Under the pieces are notes generated by a model. It searched no databases, had not been told where the DNA came from, and saw only the letters and a program-made list of their open reading frames with translations. This document shows positions 24,117 to 35,350 of a stretch of DNA of 64,000 bases, one piece after another. Each line of letters begins with the position of its first letter. The stretch's first letter is position 1. The position numbers and the translations under genes are program-made. The stretch comes from Rhynchospora pubera (Eukaryota; Streptophyta; Magnoliopsida; Poales; Cyperaceae): NCBI GenBank assembly GCA_028095005.1, contig CM051459.1, forward strand, positions 114,115,431-114,179,430. Reading direction: 5' to 3'.

Positions 24117-24685
24117 TCCTTTGTCATTTTTGTTTTGAACAAATGGTACGCCTAAAAATTTTGAAATTTAAGTTTAGGAAAATTCGTCCGCCAATTAACA
24201 GCTCAGTATTTTTGTTAGAATTTTTCAGAGCGTATTTCCTATTTTTCTAGCGCCAAACTTTTCGAATCTAGAGCTGTTTTTTTCAGTTGAAAGTGTGACT
24301 ATTTTGGTCCTTTGTCATTTTTGTTTTGAACAAATGGTACGCCTAAAAATTTTGAAATTTAAGTTTAGGAAAATTCGTCCGCCAATTAACAGCTCAGTAT
24401 TTTTGTTAGAATTTTTCAGAGCGTATTTCCTATTTTTCTAGCGCCAAACTTTTCGAATCCAGAGCTGTTTTTTCAGTTGAAAGTGTGACTATTTTGGTCC
24501 TTTGTCATTTTTGTTTTGAACAAATCGTACGCCTAAAAATTTTGAAATTTAAGTTTAGGAAAATTCGTCCGCCAATTAACAGCACAGTATTTTTGTTAGA
24601 ATTTTTTAGAACGTATTTCCTATTTTTCTAGCGCCAAACTTTTCGAATCCAGAGCTGTTTTTTCAGTTGAAAGTGTGACTACAAC
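24113..24685. repeat. Three tandem copies of a 191-bp unit
   Basis: Copies start at 24113, 24304 and 24495 with TTGGTCCTTTGTCATTTTTG and differ at only a few positions (for example TCTAGAGC versus TCCAGAGC, and ATGGTACG versus ATCGTACG). This points to recent amplification. The array abuts the last readable plant-mobile-domain codons at 24685. Confidence 0.95.
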
Positions 24686-26043
24686 TGAAGCAGTAGCCAC
24701 GGAGCAGGAACCTTCTGAGCGCCATTTGCCAGGACTGCCAAGTCCAGGCCGCGGTATAACATAGCAAGTGTGGCCGCACCCCAGTTATATCTAACTGAAT
24801 CTGATGCATGAACATCCTGCAAATAAGAAAAAATATTTTTCGTTAGTTGCAAACTAAGTTATCCAAGTTAGTACTAATGTAACAGATGTTCTTAATATTT
24901 ACAATTACTAACCCGAAGTTACTCCAGATAAAAACAAGGAACAGAATCTCCTGTGGTATTTGGAAACATCTCGCAACCCATCAACTCCAACACCAGGGCC
25001 CGAGTGTATCTATCGATCCTATCTGCGTCCTCTGACCTAGGTCCCTGTGCCCACATATCACGCAGTTTCCCAAACTGTACTGCGTGAAGTTTCTTGCATT
25101 ACATAAACATTACACACACACACATATATATATATATATATTGCAGCATATCTTAAAATTTAAATTAAATTTTAAAACGTTTGTTACCTCCCAGCACGTC
25201 GATCAGTCGCCCTCTCTCTCAAGCAATCTAGAACATCCTCCATAGGAGTGTCCCGTGGTAATGCAAAGTCGGCTAGCTTCTGCACATCGTCGTAATCAGT
25301 ACGACCGGACACCGGTCGTCCAATCGTAGGCAAGCCAAAAATGAAGGCGACATCCTCCAAATTTTATTTACATTTTTTTATTAAACAACAAAAAAATAAT
25401 AAATAAATAAATAGCTACCAACAGAACTTGGAAAAAATAATACCTCAATAGTAACGGTCATCTCGCCTACGCGGGAAAAGTGGAACGTGTGGGTCTCGGG
25501 CCTCCATAACATCGCTAGACCCTGTATCATGGAATGATCCAATGGCATGTGACCTAACTCATCGAAATGAATAAGGCCCAATGTCACAAGACGCTGGTCC
25601 ACCTCCTCGGTTCGTATCATTTTTGCCTTATGCATTTCGGGCGTCCACGCCTAAATAAGTTAAAAAACATATTATTTACTATATATACTATTAACTATAT
25701 ACAAAAATTAACTACATAAATAAAAAAATTTTATTATTTCCTTAAACCCTAAACCCTATACCCTAAATAATTTAAAAAATAAATTATTTCCTATATATAC
25801 TATTAAAATATATATATATAAAAAAAAGAATTAACTATATAAATAAAAAAAACTTACTCATACGCCTCGAAGCTCAGACTGACTGAGATGCAGAAGCTGA
25901 TCAGCAGGAGGAGGAACGGGGGGGGCAGCAGGGGGGGCAGATGAAGAAGCGCCAGGATCTCCTCCTGATGTAGATGCGCCAGGATCTCCTCGACGCCTCG
26001 TGGATCGATGTGGATCCTCTGGTATTCTTCTTCGCGGTGGCAT
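24683..26043 (-). pseudogene. Plant mobile domain (PMD, aminotransferase-like) gene, truncated
   Basis: PMD proteins occur as host genes (MAIL1/MAIN) and inside TEs. Readable exons on -: 26043-about 25872 (MPPRRRIPEDPHRS..., Pro/Ser-rich start), 25650-25444 (WTPEMHKAKM...HFDELGHMPLDHSM...LWRPETHTFHF...EMTVTIE), 25354-about 25194 (DVAFIFGLPTIGRPVSG...LDCLRERATDRRAG), a region near 25085-24915 (QFGKLRDMWAQ...RYTRALVLELMGCEMFP) and 24818-24683 (DVHASDSVRYNWGAATLAML...APWLLLQL). Splicing between the third and fourth segments does not keep frame with obvious GT-AG sites. The last segment runs straight into the 191-bp array, with a stop right after LLQL where relatives continue. I therefore call it a decayed, 3'-truncated copy. 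Role in the element is unknown. Confidence 0.75.
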
Positions 26044-27164
26044 TTCGACTGTTACTGCAATTAAAATTTAATAAAGTATAAAATCTATAAAAATTTCGGC
26101 AGCATCTCCCCTGTACCGGGAGAGTTTTCCAAAAAATCAGAACCCAATTAGAACCCAATTTCAACCCAATTTGAACCCAACCCAACCCAATTTCATTCCA
26201 ATTTGAACCCAACCCAACCCAATTTGAATAAATCATTCAAATTTTACAATCATTGCATTTCACAAACCATTTCACAAGTATCAATGAATCAATAATTCAA
26301 ACATTGCATTTCACAATTTTACAATCATTGTATTTCACAATTTTACAATCCATCAATCAATCTACAAGCAATTCACAAACATTTCTATTCAAACAATAAT
26401 AAAATAAACATATAAAAAAGCTAACCTGGAGTAGAAAGGAATTGACTCTCTTCTAAACAATTTTTTACCTACATTTTTAATTAATACCATCAATTATTAT
26501 CATTTTTCTAATTTTTCCCATATTTAATTATCAAAATCTTAATTATTAAAATAAAAAAAAAATAAAAAAAAAATAAATTAATTACACATAAATTTTCATA
26601 TGAATTTTTCTTATTTTTCAGTATTTTTAAAATAATTTTACAATTTATTATCTATTTTTCTAATTAATTAAGTAGTGAATAAACAAATAAAAAGATAAAA
26701 AAAATCTAGTATAATTACTAAATTACATATAAATTTACATTTTGTTTTTCCTCATTTTTTCAGATTTTTTAAATATTTTTTCAATATTTTCTCTATTTTT
26801 TTATTTAAGTAACTAAATTAAAAACTAATAAACTAAATAAATAAATAATTAAAAAAAAATCTTGTTGTGCTCGCGCGGAAAGGAGGTCCAGAGCGAGAGT
26901 GCGAAGCACTCGTTAGATCGGAACCAAGCGCTATATATAGTAAAGTTTAGATCGGAATTCTGGATTCCGATCTAACGTTTGATCGGAATCCCATAATCCG
27001 ATCTAACGTTCGGAATCCAGGATTCCGATCTTACGATACTATTTATATTAAACTGATTAAATTGATATTAATTTTATTGGATTATATTATTTTTTAAAAT
27101 TTCGATCTGTTAAACCTAACTTATTTCAAGCTTGGCAGCCGCAGCCCCGCGATCTCTATCTCTA

Positions 27165-27420
27165 TCTCCACTGTTAAAAGCACGGATGAAGGAGGTGTTA
27201 TACGCTAGATCTAATATATAAATTGGTGTTTATGTCGTTCGATCGATTTGATCTATGATAGTATATCAATCGCTAACAATATATTTTATTTTTTCGTCTG
27301 ATAAAAAAACAAATTGAATAACATATCTATTTATATGGTTGGTAGATTAAGCAACATATTTTTATTACCTAACAACATTTTATTTCTTTATTTGTACATC
27401 TTAGACTAGTCTAAAAAAAA
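27165..27420. repeat. Dispersed repeat, copy A
   Basis: Shares an ordered series of words with copies at about 57665-57925 and 60770-60960: GCTAGATCT, TTCGATCGATTTGAT, GATATCAATCG, AACAAATTGAATAA and CAACATATNTTTATT. Boundaries are not defined. There is no coding potential. Confidence 0.65.
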
Positions 27421-27451
27421 TCCTAACTTATTTTAGAAGCAATGGGTGAAA

Positions 27452-27612
27452 TAAGGTCAACAGGTGCTAATTTTTTATCCGAACCGTCCAATCAAAAATG
27501 GATATCCCGTGATTAATATCAGGTCCGTCGAGATTCTTGCAGTCCGTAAAAATTTATCCGTCGAAATTAGATCGGACGGTTAGAATTAAAAGTTAGTACA
27601 CTAATGACCTTA
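27452..27612. mobile_element. Short MITE with TAAGGTCA / TGACCTTA ends
   Basis: A 161-bp segment with inverted ends (TAAGGTCAACAGGTGCTAA versus the inverse of TTAGTACACTAATGACCTTA) and mirrored ACCGTCC/GGACGG words inside. Confidence 0.65.
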
Positions 27613-27680
27613 AAAGATCTGGTCCGGCACCCTTGTTCTCGTTCATTCTTCTGTTTTCTTTTGTTTTCTTTGTTTACAAA

Positions 27681-27836
27681 GGGTGCGTTTGGATAGGTGT
27701 GGGAAGAAGGGAAGAAGTGAAGAAGTGAGAAGAAGTATTGGGAAGTGTGTAACTTTGTGAAGAGTTTGGATTGTTTATAATTTTTTCCTTCTTCTTCCTT
27801 CTTCTTCTTCTTTTTTCCAACGATCCAAACGCACCC
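27681..27836. mobile_element. MITE of the GGGTGCGTTTGGAT family, copy 2
   Basis: Exactly 156 bp, same ends as copy 1 but in the opposite core orientation. The 3-bp flanks are AAA on both sides. Confidence 0.9.
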
Positions 27837-28249
27837 AAAAGTAGGAATTTCCGCTCAGAATATGATTATTCCAGTACAATTTGGCATTCATTTCAGAACA
27901 GTTCAATTGTCAGTAGTTCAAATTTGTTTCGATCGCACCACCGACGAACTGTATTATGTAGGACCAAACAATAAATGGACTGAAATAATAAAGACAACGG
28001 TACTAATTATATAGGCCATGGCCATATTGTATTATTCGAAACTTCGAACGATAGAATGTTTTATGCTATGCAAAATTCAAACAATCTATCCAAATAAAGA
28101 GGTCTACAATTGTTTGTTTGTGCCACGTTGCTCCGAATACAAATAACTTTGTATCGAGGAATCACGTATATGTACAATTGTACTGTACATCAGAAGATGT
28201 GACAAAAATTCAGAATGGAAACATGAACTTTCAATAGTTTCAGTAATAT

Positions 28250-28397
28250 TTTTTACTTTATTTAAAACATGAAAGTAAAAAAAATTACTTTTAATATTTT
28301 TTTTACTTTATTTAAAACATGAAAGTAAAAAAAAATTACTTTTAATATTTTTTTTACTTTATTTAAAACATGAAAGTAAAAAAAATTAATTTTAATT
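28250..28397. repeat. Tandem repeat, three units of about 52 bp
   Basis: Units contain TTTTACTTTATTTAAAACATG, itself with a hairpin-like ATGAAAGTAAAAAAA partner, repeated almost identically three times. Confidence 0.9.
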
Positions 28398-28466
28398 TTT
28401 TTATTTTTGCAGCTTCGACCTTTCGTAGAAGCAATCAATAATTCAAATAAGGAAAGTTCTACTAAA

Positions 28467-28655
28467 GTCTCCGTTTGGATGCGTTGAGAATAAGGTAGGA
28501 AGAAGGAAGAAGGGAAGAAATTTATTGGGAAGGGATAAATTTATTGGGAAGTGTGTAACTTTTGTGAAGAGTTTGGATGGTTAAAATAAATTTATTGGTA
28601 AAAAAATAGTTATTCCTTATTCCTTATTCCGGGAAGAAGCCATCCAAACAGAGCC
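28467..28655. mobile_element. MITE of the GGGTGCGTTTGGAT family, copy 3 (diverged ends)
   Basis: Starts GTCTCCGTTTGGATG and ends CATCCAAACAGAGCC with AAA at both flanks. The core contains GTGTGTAACTTTTGTGAAG as in the other copies. At 189 bp it is longer, owing to an internal repeat of an AAATTTATTGGGAAG word. Confidence 0.8.
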
Positions 28656-28764
28656 AAAATATTGTGATCCATAATATTACCAAAATGTTCAAACCGTGTC
28701 AGACTAAAGTTGTCTCAATGTTCGAAAATGAAAAATCCACAAATTCAAGGACTAAGACGCGCTA

Positions 28765-30170
28765 TTGAGGAACAAGTTCAAAGAACAACCATGTCAAGCA
28801 GTTGATAATCCGTGGCCCGTGGCAACTATAGTTTTCTTTCGTTTCTTTTCCACTTTTAAAAAGGAAAAATTAGATCTATACCTCTATGGAATTGTAAAAT
28901 TAAAAGTTAATAAAATTAGAAATTTACCATTTTTATTGTATAAATCATCCCTTCCTATACTAAGTTTTCGTATTGACCAAAAAAAATTTTTTCTTTTTCT
29001 CTTTCTCTCTTCTGCGCCTTCTCTTTGGTGAATTTGATCAATTCACCGAAAATTAATCCAAAAAAGTTATTTAAGAAAAATAAGGAATAAATCTAATACT
29101 CAACAATAGATGAAAACCATGTGGAACGGGAAAGCAAATTAAAATTGGAATAAATTCAATACTCGACAATATACCTAATGTGGATCTTTTTCTAAACTAG
29201 CCCCAGCTAATACACTTCGAATAAAAAAAACATCATTGCAACTTTAGAGAACAGGAAAACAAATTAAAATAGAATTCCATGAGAAAATAAAACAATACTA
29301 AAATGATTAGAGGGAAAAAAGAACGGTTTTATTTTTTTTGTCAATAAGAAATCGAAACAAAGAATCATTAGAGGGAAAAAAGAACGGTTTTATTTTTTTT
29401 GTCAATAGTGTCGGAGAAAAACTCCAATGTCTTTTTGGAGATGGAGTGGGGTATTTTAGTCAATATTAAAATTTAGGTATAGAAAGGTATGATTTATACA
29501 CTAAATGTCGTAAAATTCTAATTTTATTCAATTTTGGGAGGCATATTTCAAAAACTTAATTTTGGAGTGGTATTTTTCTAATTTCACAGTTTTAGAGTGG
29601 AATAAATCTAATTTTCTCTTTTAAAAAAAGTAACCATACTGTTGCGTAGTACACATGGATGAAGAAAATGTATAATTATAATTATAACTATTTCAATTAA
29701 ATAACTGATTGGAGCTGAACCCATATTTTTAAATGATACTTGTATTACATGTCAAAAAACAAAATGATACGTGTATATGGACAGTGAAAAATTAGGCTCT
29801 TTTTATTTTTGTTTTTCCTGAATTTTGCGGCTTTCCTCCTGAAGTATGCAAAGATAACATTACAGCTTTGCACAGTACCTTTTTTTTTCTTTTACTAGCA
29901 GTAGTGCTCGCTCAATGTGCGGGCGGACCGATATTTTATAATACTCAACCTATATTAGGTATTTAATTTAAGAGAAAAGTTATACTGCCAACATTTTAAT
30001 TGTCCCAAATGCCAACATTTTAGTTGTCTCAAATGCTAACATTTTACTTCAAATGCCAACATTTTGCTATTGAATCAAACTGGTGCCGTTATTCCCACAA
30101 CAGAGGTGAAATGCCAAGAAGATTGTAAACTGTGTCAATTTATACAAGCATGCTACAAAAAATATAGATG
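28765..30170. other. AT-rich intergenic DNA with small direct repeats
   Basis: Includes a two-copy direct repeat (29305-29347 and 29368-29407, ATTAGAGGGAAAAAAGAACG) and four TGCCAACATTTTA-type units at 29975-30070. No gene: the frame at 28765-29031 is low-complexity. Confidence 0.55.
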
Positions 30171-33100
30171 TCGGGCTTGTACCAGTGTTAGGCTGAGTCC
30201 TAAACCAGTAGTGCGATACTAAAATTGGTACATAAACTATAATGTACCAAACCTCACGGTACCAATCACAGCCTAACTATCGTCAATCACAGCATATAAT
30301 GCACTAACGGCACCATATAATGCACTAGTGAGATAGTTTGAACGACAAATACACTTTAGGATTAGAATATTTCTAATCGTCACAATCATGGTACTTCGGA
30401 CAACCTTTCAAATGCCTCCCTATACGGCAAATGAAACATCTCATGTGACACATGGTCATAAATGAGGGTCTCGAAAATTTCAACTCATACCTTAGTGAAG
30501 TATTTCTTGAATATTTAACCAATTACCTTTTTGCATCAACAATTGTGCGAAGAAGGTAACATTATATCCTTTATAATTCCAAAGAGATCGTATGACAATA
30601 TCAACAATCCTTGATATCGGAGATTAATATCTCTAGTCATCAATTAGCTACTTAAATCTTTCGATTTGTAAGCCAATGAAAACGTTCATGTATCCTTTTA
30701 TAAAAGAAGAATCTCTCGGTCAACTCATACTCTTTATACTCGATCATAAATGATGGAGTTAATATCTACTTTCTCCAAGAACACTTTCTTGAGTAAGTGG
30801 ATGAGAGCGTACGAGTTAGATCTAGTCCATATGAATTCGCTAAATCAAAAGGTCTAGAAATTTCAAATGAGGATATTAGCCATACGCTTTATTGAATAAC
30901 TTTTCGCCAAAAGTCAATCAATCATCGCAATGCTACGTTCGGGTAGTTTGAGGAAAGTTTTGGGAATTGACATACTCAAATTTCTCTTCACTAAGATCGT
31001 GTCTTAGGAATCGGTATTACTTCTTTAATTAACTACCTTTTAGAAACGAGTTTGTTCATTTTTCAAAGATTGATCGCAACAAAATTAACAATTTTAACAT
31101 CTATAACAAAATCAATTTACGGTCATTTAGTTTATGCAATTGTTTTATTTATAACAAATAAAACTCCCACTATATTTATTTAATGTCCCTAATATAGTAG
31201 GTTTTCCAAGATCCCTATTTTTGTTGAGATGGTGCTAGCGTCGGCGTGACACCAAAACAACTAGATAAGGTAGGTTCTCCAACCAATCATTCCATATGAT
31301 TCTTGGTTTGTGAAATATCACATGTACATCCACAAACTTTGCCCCGATGTCCAATCCGATTAGAAAACATCGTTAAGTAACCTTTCTCTATTTGCTCCTA
31401 GTAAATCCGATTTACACCCCGACACGGATGATGGAACACGATGTCCCGCGTCGGCGAGAATGCATCAATGAACGATCATACACGTTAGAAGGGGATAGAG
31501 AGAAGGAGGGCGATTTAACTTAATCATGTTTTGTTTGGGACAATCAATTAAGTGACACTTGTATGGTGGTCATGTAAGCATACACCCATACCTAGCCTAT
31601 GACAATTCATAGCAATCACAAGCAATCACATATAAGCATCTCATAGTTGTGGGTTTGTATGGCTCCCGCTTGCATTAGTTTCGCCACATCGTCCATGGAG
31701 CAAAACTAATCTAATCCTTGCCCTCCCACTAAATTCTATAAGGATCTAAATCCTATATAAAATAAAGGTGCAAAATACATGTGAAAACATCCTATTCCCT
31801 TCCTATCCTTAGGGGCATGCAAGCCTCACAAGTTACATCAAAAATTAATCAAAAATTAATTAATGGCACCAAAGGCCGCATTACAAACATTCACACATGC
31901 ATTCATTTACAACCACAAGGCATTGAGTCTTGAGCCATACTAAACCCACTATCCACCTACAAAACAAAGTTAGCACATACAAGAACTTTGTTTCCAATTA
32001 ACGATTTTCAAGCATCTTTGCGTATCGTTTGCTATAAGTAAATTCCGTGTACAAATCCTCAATTTTAAACAACCAAACTTGTTTAAATTCATTTAGAAAG
32101 TTCTTTCAACATCCCATAACAGAAAGGAGATCAAACAAGGAGTTTTCTAATTAAATTCAACTAGTTTGAATACTTAGAAAAACAGTAATTTACCAAAAAA
32201 CGTAACTAATGGAATCCAACAAAAACAACAGTTTTCGGTCTCCAAAAATTCTCAAATAAATTACTTAAGCTCCTTATCAAAGTTGTGACTACCAGTAAAA
32301 AATTCAAGAAGAGATCTTAAACCATCTGGGAGAATCAAAAAAGACAAATCTCTTACAAGTGCACGAAACACCGTTATGAGATTTTCAGCTTATCCTCTCA
32401 ACCATTTGGTCTGTTAGACCACCTTCTATCCAGTTTTTATATATACAATATACATAGAAAAACTTGTTTAGACTACAGGCTATCCATTCATGAAAAGAAA
32501 ACAACCAAGTTTAGTTCAATAATATTAAGTTACAGCCTAAACAATCAACAAATTCTGTACTGAGACAGACTGTCAATCGAAAGGTTTTAACCTAGTTAAA
32601 GGTCCAAACATCCACGAAAAATTACGAAATTAATTTTCCTGGAATCCTAACTCAAAATAGAACAACTCCATTTAAACAGAATTTTTAAAGGAGTTCTCAG
32701 TTGGTACAGTTTATTAGAACAATCGATTTGCTCAACAAACTGGATCTAACAAGATCTTCCTTTTCATACTTGAAAACCCACAAATTAATCCGAGTCATGC
32801 AACAATTTATACATGCTCAGAAAGAGCTTCAAGTCCTCTTTATTTCTAGCCATAGAACACTGGTACTTATATTCAAAATATAAATCTTTCAAGCCATTCA
32901 AACAGGACAGTGCAAGCAAAAACTGGTTCTGCGCACTGTCGCCGTTTTATTCACAGTAAATCCATACTAATTCAGAAAAATGTGAATCCAACGACAAAAG
33001 AATCACAATCCACAGATATACAACTTTCATGTAGATGGAAAGATCTTCCAGAGAACTTATCACATCCAAAAACGCGAAATAACACAGAAAATACCATTTC

Positions 33101-33191
33101 CAGACAGCAAACAAACGCATCATCTCTACTAATCCATTAATTAGTCAATTTCTCTTAATTAAGTGTTAAAATAGCTTAAGTACGACCATGT
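30171..33191 (-). mobile_element. Probable internal region of a copia-type or LARD-like retroelement, non-coding
   Basis: Lies downstream, in - orientation, of the LTR and primer-binding site at 33192-34967. About 2-3 kb shows no gag, protease, integrase or reverse-transcriptase frame on either strand, so it resembles a large retrotransposon derivative that needs proteins in trans. The left boundary is uncertain, and a second LTR copy is not found in the window. Confidence 0.45.
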
Positions 33192-33203
33192 GCTCTGATA
33201 CCA
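33192..33203 (-). other. Primer-binding site complementary to initiator tRNA-Met
   Basis: The - strand reads TGGTATCAGAGC one base after the LTR end (...TTACA). This is the usual plant copia priming site. Confidence 0.9.
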
Positions 33204-33204
33204 C

Positions 33205-34967
33205 TGTAAGAAAGTGTGCTAATTTTCATTTTTATGCTAATTACCAATTAATTAACCAAGCAAACATAGCACACACAAGATCTAGTACACAAGCTATTCA
33301 AACACACGAGAAAAAGGGGAAATCGATACCTCCCGCGAAATCGTATTCGCGGGGCTCGACCAAGGCATGGGAATCGATGGCGTGCCTTCTCCACCGTCTC
33401 CACCACGTCTCGTAACCGCCCTCGAGTCCACCAAGGAGGATTAATCACGTTCTACAAGGTACGTGCTAGCATACCCAAAGAACAAGCCTAATCCCTATGG
33501 TTTTCTCTCTTGCATCAACCAACAAACTTGATTTAGTGGAGAGAAAATAGCTCAACACATGAGCAAAAGAGAGGGAGAGAAGAGGAAGGTGGCGGCCTAG
33601 AATGGGAGGAAGAGAGGAGAGAGAAAAGTCTAGGTGGAGGCTCTCATAAGTGGTCCTTATATAGAGCACAAAACCTAATTGACCTCTTGCATAATTACAA
33701 CTATGCCATCCAACCTACCACCATAAATGGCTGCCACGAAATGGGCATTTATGGGCCATTAAACCCCTTCATTTGGACCATTAATTCATATAATTAAGGT
33801 CCCTCAACTTTGCTCTTTAATTGGGCTATATATTTGCTATTTAAATAACGGCCCAATTAATCAATATAACCATTTATATTGATAAGTGTTGAACTAAATT
33901 AATTATTAACTCATTAATAATTATTTTAGGATTAGTTAATGCATTAATTTATTTCTATATGATCAATTGACTTAATTAATTATAACGGTTCGCAACGGTA
34001 TATAATTAATTAATCAATCTTATCATATTTCCACAGAACCTACTGCTGTGAATAAATAAATAATGCACTGTGTGATTAATGTCCTATTTGTGTGACCCTT
34101 TGAGGATTTATGCTATGTTGGCCATGGAATTAAATCGTTATTTAATTCCAATAATCATAAGCGGTATCTAGCAACACGTTATGACTCCCAATTCGCATAA
34201 ATAGTGTACTGCTACAATATTTCAATCCTGCATAAGAGAATAAATATGTTTCTCTATTTTGATTCTTATGTCGCACGATATCATCGTATAATCCAAGATA
34301 GGAATGTGTCATTCTTGCAGATTATACGTTTCTTGATCTAGAGATAATTGTATAAAGTTGCATGCAAACAATCTATCTCCATCAAGGGGCCCAAACAGAT
34401 ATCGTCACTCACTAAGTGAATTAATGAAGGACATACGGTTTTCTTGATGATTAACTTTTCCCCGCACAATTCAAGAGAACATAAATAAAGTCCGTATAGC
34501 AGCCCTTATCGGGAATCAGCGGTAGACAGTATTTATTGAACCTATCCTCATGTGGAAAAGATAAACATCTCAAACTTAGAACCAAAATCACAACGAAATA
34601 AACAATGACACATAACACAATCCATATGTTTATTTCGATGGGTCAAGTCCTGTGCTATGTTCCATAACATACACATATGCAATTAAGTTGGTAACTCTTT
34701 ACCTATGATTTGTAGAACTTAATCATCACTTAACTTGCATACTAATCTTATATGATAATTAATGTTCCTTGTTAATTATCAAGATTATGGACCGTTTAGA
34801 TTTATTATTGTCATTCTAAAGAATGATCAACAGAGATCTACAATTCAGATCCCCAACCTGAATGATCTGTCAATAATAAACCTAGGAACAGATGATAAAA
34901 TCTCATCCAAAACATAAACTAATAATTAAGTCATTAAATTATTGACTTCTAGGACATAACTCTAACA
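33205..34967 (-). mobile_element. 5' LTR of a copia-type retrotransposon (1.76 kb)
   Basis: In - orientation it begins TGTTAGAGTTATGTCCTAG at 34967 and ends CTTACA at 33205, giving TG...CA limits, followed by the primer-binding site. Its outer part is AT-rich (ATTAATTAT words), and GC-richer sequence lies near 33330-33620. Without a partner LTR in the window, it could be a truncated element. Confidence 0.8.
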
Positions 34968-35350
34968 TTTTGAACATCAAAGCCCGTATGCATTAATTTC
35001 ACCAATTCTCAAACAAAATTCCACAGTCCCATACAGAACAAATTGAAGTTCAACATTTGTAAATATACACGTCATAACAAAGGAGCCTAATAACTTTCAA
35101 CAGGAACATATTACCAGTACAGTCATGTTGTAACCATAGCATAGAAAGAATTAATGAATCTAGTGGTGACGGTAAAAAAAAATAAATAAATAAACAAGGA
35201 ACTTGAAAACGACAGTAAGAACGGAGAAATACCAGTCACAAATATGCTGGTAAAGGTGCAAAATTTAGGAAAATAATTGTTGGGATAGAAATTTTGGTGA
35301 TGGAAGCAGAAATTTCAAGGCATAGAGAGAGAAAGAGAGTGGATTGTTAC
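34968..35350. other. Spacer between the LTR and the kinesin pseudogene
   Basis: No repeat or gene feature is recognised. It may include decayed introns of the pseudogene. Confidence 0.4.

Larger units (their letters stand above)
21621..27114 (-). mobile_element. MULE-type transposon with plant-mobile-domain and zinc-finger genes, no transposase
   Basis: The element is 21630-27105 (5,476 bp). Its flanks TCTGTTAAA at 21621-21629 and 27106-27114 are a perfect 9-bp TSD. The TIRs are about 130-150 bp, starting CCGAAATTTT on the left and TCGAAATTTT (inverted) on the right, and are nearly identical apart from a 14-bp difference in an AT tract. Just inside both ends are palindromic GGAATCCTGGATTCCGATCT-type words. 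Contents on the - strand: plant-mobile-domain exons (24683-26043) and a 325-aa zinc-finger/helix protein gene (22629-23606). Between and around them lie tandem repeats at 23729-23960 and 24113-24685, plus palindromes at 22350-22437 and 24050-24116. No MULE transposase is present, so mobility would need one in trans. The similarity of its terminal word to the transposase-bearing MULE at 42161 is notable. Confidence 0.88.
27106..28764. other. Intergenic DNA with several small repeats and MITEs
   Basis: Beyond the PMD-MULE end this spacer holds a dispersed repeat copy (27165-27420), a short TAAGGTCA MITE (27452-27612), two GGGTGCG-family MITEs (27681, 28467) and a small tandem array (28250-28397). 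No gene is seen. Confidence 0.6.

Noticed and set aside
23729..24685. CRISPR-like direct repeats
   Set aside because: Units are contiguous tandem copies without unique spacers, in plant nuclear DNA.
25740..25765. Telomere-like AAACCCTAAACCC
   Set aside because: Only two or three units inside a transposon; not a telomere tract.
33192..33203. Initiator tRNA-Met gene
   Set aside because: Only the 12-nt primer-binding complement is present, next to an LTR end.
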